The notes under the pieces were generated by a model that did not search any database, was not told the origin of the DNA, and saw only the letters and a list, made by a program, of their open reading frames with translations. 64,000 bases of DNA from positions 186,001 to 250,000 of the forward strand of contig NZ_FLQT01000003.1 in NCBI RefSeq assembly GCF_900088125.1, written 5' to 3'. Of this stretch, positions 63,852 to 64,000 are shown in pieces (positions within the stretch are counted from its first letter, which is position 1; every line of letters starts with the position of its first letter). The position numbers and the translations under genes are program-made. This DNA comes from Peptoniphilus pacaensis. GTDB taxonomy: Bacteria > Bacillota > Clostridia > Tissierellales > Peptoniphilaceae.

Positions 63852-64000
63852 CTAAAAATAGAAAAGATCCTCAAATTTCTTTTCCAAAGCAATGCAAAGT
63901 ATCAAAGCTAACTTCGCGGTTGGGTTAAATTGACCAGTTTCAATTGAGCTGATTGTATTTCTTGAAACACCGACCTCGTCCGCTAACTGTTGTTGTGAAT
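63852..64000 (-). CDS. XRE-family helix-turn-helix regulator (partial, 5' end beyond window)
   Basis: The last 49 codons of a small regulator: SQQQLADEVGVSRNTISSIETGQFNPTAKLALILC (partial), ending FEDLFYF. This is the same small-XRE class as the gene at 34608-34835, with the GxFNPS/T-type turn. It probably controls a gene beyond the window edge. Confidence 0.85.
   Translation of the reverse strand, partial: SQQQLADEVGVSRNTISSIETGQFNPTAKLALILCIALEKKFEDLFYF

Overview
The window reads as a chromosomal segment of an anaerobic, Gram-positive-type (Firmicutes) bacterium. Supporting signs are the rRNA operon organisation, strong sigma-A promoters, the tig-clpP-clpX-lon-engB block, rubredoxin, an oxygen-independent nadX NAD route, old-yellow-enzyme and nitroreductase genes, and a secreted protein anchored by a copper-amine-oxidase-N type domain, a combination common in Tissierellia/Peptoniphilaceae. 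The genus cannot be fixed by eye. Most of the backbone is moderately GC-rich with many GCC/GGC codons; about 25.97-37.86 kb is strikingly AT-rich and clearly acquired.

Layout: 0-5.4 kb is an rRNA operon on the minus strand (16S, tRNA-Ile, 23S, 5S, tRNA-Asn, tRNA-Leu) driven by three tandem promoters. 5.4-20 kb is mostly minus-strand housekeeping: GNAT, LCP cell-wall ligase, a TPR/map/cyclophilin operon, a zinc/cadmium P-type ATPase behind an ArsR-type operator, a PAP2/nitroreductase pair, a plus-strand UvrD-like helicase, an ACT/UPF0210/Pit/DUF47 operon and a rhodanese/OYE operon. Between the helicase and DUF47 a small AT-rich insert with an IS3-like end has split a bidirectional terminator. 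20.1-25.9 kb (plus strand) holds a self-regulated nadA-nadC-niaR-nadX operon, an SDR reductase and a modular surface protein.

26-37.9 kb is a decayed mobile island. In order it carries a serine-recombinase relic, a seven-gene XRE/AraC/ECF-transporter/double ABC module that resembles the transport half of yersiniabactin/equibactin-type metallophore loci but has no synthesis genes, a short promoter-hairpin-terminator RNA unit, a duplicated rlmD 3' end, a CopZ-like iron-sulfur protein, a 120-bp inverted repeat and a dead IS3-family element. The island abuts rlmD, whose last ~90 codons are island-like in composition. This argues that the 3' end of rlmD is the integration hotspot and that elements have accumulated there.

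37.9-64 kb returns to backbone: rlmD-cvfB, ybaK-typA, rubredoxin, the proteostasis operon, an LDH-like gene, a CopA-CopZ fusion with an internal promoter and ribosome-binding site, addAB, a pseudouridine synthase, an MltG-like protein without its catalytic domain, trxB, type-2 IPP isomerase, and a partial XRE regulator at the window edge. I see no CRISPR array, prophage structural genes or antibiotic-resistance gene.
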